64,000 nt of DNA from JABFWF01 sp035539135. GTDB lineage: Bacteria > Pseudomonadota > Gammaproteobacteria > Xanthomonadales > Xanthomonadaceae. The DNA is taken from positions 62,001-126,000 of the forward strand of contig DATLJD010000009.1 in assembly GCA_035539135.1 (NCBI GenBank). Direction: 5' to 3'. This document shows positions 62,117 through 64,000 of this stretch, in pieces (within the stretch, counting starts at the first letter, position 1; the number at the start of each line of letters is the position of its first letter). The notes below the pieces were generated by a model. It saw only the letters and a list, made by a program, of their open reading frames with translations, searched no databases and was not told where the DNA came from. A program made the translations under genes and the position numbers.

Positions 62117-63628
62117 ATGAACGCAACCGCACGCCCCAGCCAGACCCGCGCCTTCAGCACGGTGTTCCTGATCGAGATGTGGGAGCGCTTCGGCTACTAC
62201 GGCATGCAGGCGCTGATCGTGTACTACATGGTCCAGCGCCTGGGCTTCCCGGACGAGCGCGCGGCCCTGGTGTGGGGCGCGGCCGCGGCGCTGATCTACG
62301 TGTCGCCGGCGATCGGCGGCTGGATCGGCGACCGCATCCTAGGCACCCGCCGCACCATGCTGCTCGGCGCCGTGGTGCTGGCGCTGGGCTACGCGCTGAT
62401 GGTGGTGCCCGGGCAGAGCGTCTGGTTCCTGTTCTGCGCGCTGGGCGTGATCGTGGTCGGCAACGGCCTGTTCAAGGCCAACGCCGGCAACCTGGTGCGC
62501 AAGATCTACGAAGGCGACGACTCGCGGATCGACAGCGCGTTCACCATCTACTACATGGCGGTCAACCTCGGCGCGATGATCTCGCAACTGCTGACCCCGT
62601 GGCTGAAGGATTACTTCAACGCCCACTACGGCAACGGCTGGGGCTGGCACATCGCGTTCGCGGTGTGCGCGGTCGGCCTGGTGCTCGGGCTGCTCAACTA
62701 CGCGGTCATGCGCCTGGCATTGGCGCACGTCGGCTCCGAGCCGGACGAGCGCCCGGTCGCCTGGAGCAAGCTCGCGCTGGTGCTGGCCGGCGGCGTGGCG
62801 ACGGTGTTCGTCTCGGCCTACATCCTGCAGCACGAGGCGGTGGCGCGCGCGTTCGTGTGGATCGCCGGCGCGGTGGTGCTGGGCATCTTCGCCTACCTGA
62901 TCGCGATCGGCCGCCGCGAGGACCGCGCCGGGCTGATCGCGGCGCTGGTGCTGACCGTGCAGACGGTCTTCTACTTCATCTTCTACCAGCAGATGTCGAC
63001 CTCGCTGAACCTGTTCGCGCTGCGCAACGTGGACCCGGCGTTCCACGTGTTCGGCGTGCACCTGTGGGACTGGTCGCCGGCGCAGTTCCAGGCCTTCAAC
63101 CCGATCTGGATCTTCATCCTCAGCCCGGTGCTGGCCTGGGTCTACACCGCGGCCGGCAAGCGCGGCAGGGACCTGTCGATCGCCGCCAAGTTCGCGCTCG
63201 GCTTCGCGATCGTCGCGCTCGGCTTCTTCATCTACGGCGCGGCGGAGCACGTCGCCGACGCGACCGGCCGGGTGTCGTCATGGCTGATGGTGTGGGGCTA
63301 CGGCGCGATCTCGCTGGGCGAGCTGCTGGTCAGCGGCCTCGGCCTGGCCATGGTCGCGCGCTACGTGCCGGCCAGCATGGGCGGCTTCATGATGGGCGCC
63401 TACTTCGTCGCCTCGGGCGTGTCGCAGTACCTCGGCGGCGTGGTCGCGTCCTACGCCAGCGTGCCCAGCGACATCACCGACAACCCGATCGCCAGCCTGC
63501 CGATCTACACCAGCCTGTTCAACAAGCTCGGCATGGCCGCGCTGGTGTGCACGGCGATCGCGTTCGCGGTGCTGCCACTGATGAAGCGGCTGTCGGCGGC
63601 GCACCACCAGAGCCGCGCCGGCGCCTGA
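62117..63628 (+). CDS. Proton-dependent oligopeptide transporter (POT/PTR2 family)
   Basis: 503 residues from the ATG at 62117. Twelve to fourteen hydrophobic segments. Signatures: LIEMWERFGYYGMQALIVYYM (the ExxERFxYYG proton-coupling motif; quoted core EMWERFGYYG), FKANAGNLVRKIY, and INL-type FTIYYMAVNLGAMIS. It imports di- and tripeptides with protons across the inner membrane. It is a single gene; the 224-bp upstream gap, shared with dgkA, shows no repeat or riboswitch. Confidence 0.95.
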   Translation: MNATARPSQTRAFSTVFLIEMWERFGYYGMQALIVYYMVQRLGFPDERAALVWGAAAALIYVSPAIGGWIGDRILGTRRTMLLGAVVLALGYALMVVPGQSVWFLFCALGVIVVGNGLFKANAGNLVRKIYEGDDSRIDSAFTIYYMAVNLGAMISQLLTPWLKDYFNAHYGNGWGWHIAFAVCAVGLVLGLLNYAVMRLALAHVGSEPDERPVAWSKLALVLAGGVATVFVSAYILQHEAVARAFVWIAGAVVLGIFAYLIAIGRREDRAGLIAALVLTVQTVFYFIFYQQMSTSLNLFALRNVDPAFHVFGVHLWDWSPAQFQAFNPIWIFILSPVLAWVYTAAGKRGRDLSIAAKFALGFAIVALGFFIYGAAEHVADATGRVSSWLMVWGYGAISLGELLVSGLGLAMVARYVPASMGGFMMGAYFVASGVSQYLGGVVASYASVPSDITDNPIASLPIYTSLFNKLGMAALVCTAIAFAVLPLMKRLSAAHHQSRAGA

Positions 63629-63671
63629 TGACCCGCGGGACGGGTGGGGGCGCCGCCCCTGCCCCCACCGC

Positions 63672-64000
63672 TCAGCCCAGCCAGGCCCGCGCGTTGCGGA
63701 AAATCCGCAGCCACGGGCCGTCGTCCGGCCAGTCGCGCGGCGCCCAACTGTAGTTGGCGCTGCGCAGGGTGCGCTCCGGGTGCGGCATCAAGATGGTGAC
63801 CCGGCCGTCGCGGGTGGTCAGGCCGGCGATGCCGTCGGGCGAGCCGTTCGGGTTGGCCGGGTAGCTGTCGGCGATCCGGCCGGCGCCGTCGACGTAGCGC
63901 AGGGCGATGTCGGCTGCGGCCTGGTCGCCGGCGGCCTCGAACGCCGCGCGGCCCTCGCCGTGCGCGACCGCGACCGGGATGCGCGAGCCTTCCATGCCGC
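63672..64000 (-). CDS. purL: Phosphoribosylformylglycinamidine synthase, C-terminal part
   Basis: The frame runs off the right edge, so only the last 109 or so residues are present. Seen: IPVAVAHGEGRAAF, ALRYVDGAGRIADSYPANPNGSPDGIAGLT (quoted core YPANPNGSPDGIAG) and MPHPERTLRSANYSW, then the terminal WLRIFRNARAWLG. This is the glutaminase domain end of large-type PurL, which makes FGAM in purine synthesis; the histidine of MPHPER belongs to the catalytic triad. Confidence 0.96.
   Translation of the reverse strand, partial: GMEGSRIPVAVAHGEGRAAFEAAGDQAAADIALRYVDGAGRIADSYPANPNGSPDGIAGLTTRDGRVTILMPHPERTLRSANYSWAPRDWPDDGPWLRIFRNARAWLG

Overview
The window is a GC-rich chromosomal segment from a gammaproteobacterium of the Xanthomonadaceae/Lysobacterales type (Lysobacter, Luteimonas, Xanthomonas and relatives). 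The evidence is the gene order lptD-surA-pdxA-rsmA-apaG-apaH, a pilB-pilC-pilD-coaE block, an ahpC-ahpF-oxyR locus, a lysine/alanine-rich histone H1-like gene, and intergenic palindromes of the 'CCCTCTCCCGCAAGCGGGAGAGGG' and GTAG types. Assignment to a genus is not possible by reading alone. About 60 protein genes are packed tightly, many with 4-8 bp start/stop overlaps. No rRNA, tRNA, CRISPR array, phage or transposase gene was seen.

Layout. 0-5.2 kb: end of a surface-polysaccharide locus (two methyltransferases and four glycosyltransferases); the first 2.15 kb has visibly lower GC. 5.5-10.5 kb: type IV pilus ATPase, platform protein and prepilin peptidase, then dephospho-CoA kinase. 10.9-15.1 kb: M48 protease/LemA pair and a secreted serine hydrolase, separated by blocks of palindromic repeats. 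15.3-18.3 kb: histone-like gene, a candidate structured RNA, and gcvT/gcvH. 18.4-25.5 kb: NfeD/SPFH pair, an ECF sigma module with a PDZ protein, an aldo/keto reductase, a manganese-riboswitch-controlled UPF0016 exporter, and rlmM. 25.7-32.2 kb: a deaminase, glnS, a diguanylate cyclase, a GST and an EamA permease. 32.3-36.3 kb: peroxide defence (ahpC, ahpF, oxyR, unknown protein) with a recognisable OxyR operator/promoter. 36.4-43.8 kb: two membrane proteins, UdgX, full-length Lhr helicase, a 2H-phosphoesterase-like protein and a 59-residue protein. 43.9-48.7 kb: small and EF-hand proteins, two ubiquinone-type hydroxylases, a DUF6580-like membrane protein and a cobalamin adenosyltransferase. 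48.8-56.1 kb: outer-membrane biogenesis operon running into pdxA, rsmA and apaGH. 56.1-58.3 kb: lgt-thyA-folA. 58.6-61.9 kb: TPM/TPM/LemA module, TerC and DgkA. 62.1-63.6 kb: POT transporter. The right edge cuts into purL.

How the parts work together. Envelope functions dominate: LptD inserts lipopolysaccharide, SurA chaperones outer-membrane proteins including LptD, Lgt lipidates prolipoproteins (one LemA here is such a lipoprotein), DgkA recycles diacylglycerol, and PilD processes prepilins for the PilB/PilC machine. Two metal-export families (UPF0016 and TerC) are present, one under a Mn2+ aptamer. The most distinctive observations are: (i) an apparently independent ~170-nt RNA gene upstream of the histone-like gene, with promoter, long-range helix and terminator; (ii) the yybP-ykoY riboswitch with a duplicated anti-P1 hexamer and a start-proximal stem; (iii) the same-strand neighbourhood 59-aa protein / 2H-like protein / Lhr / UdgX, a plausible uracil- or nucleic-acid-repair group; and (iv) three families of intergenic repeats, one of which supplies the stop codon of a gene.
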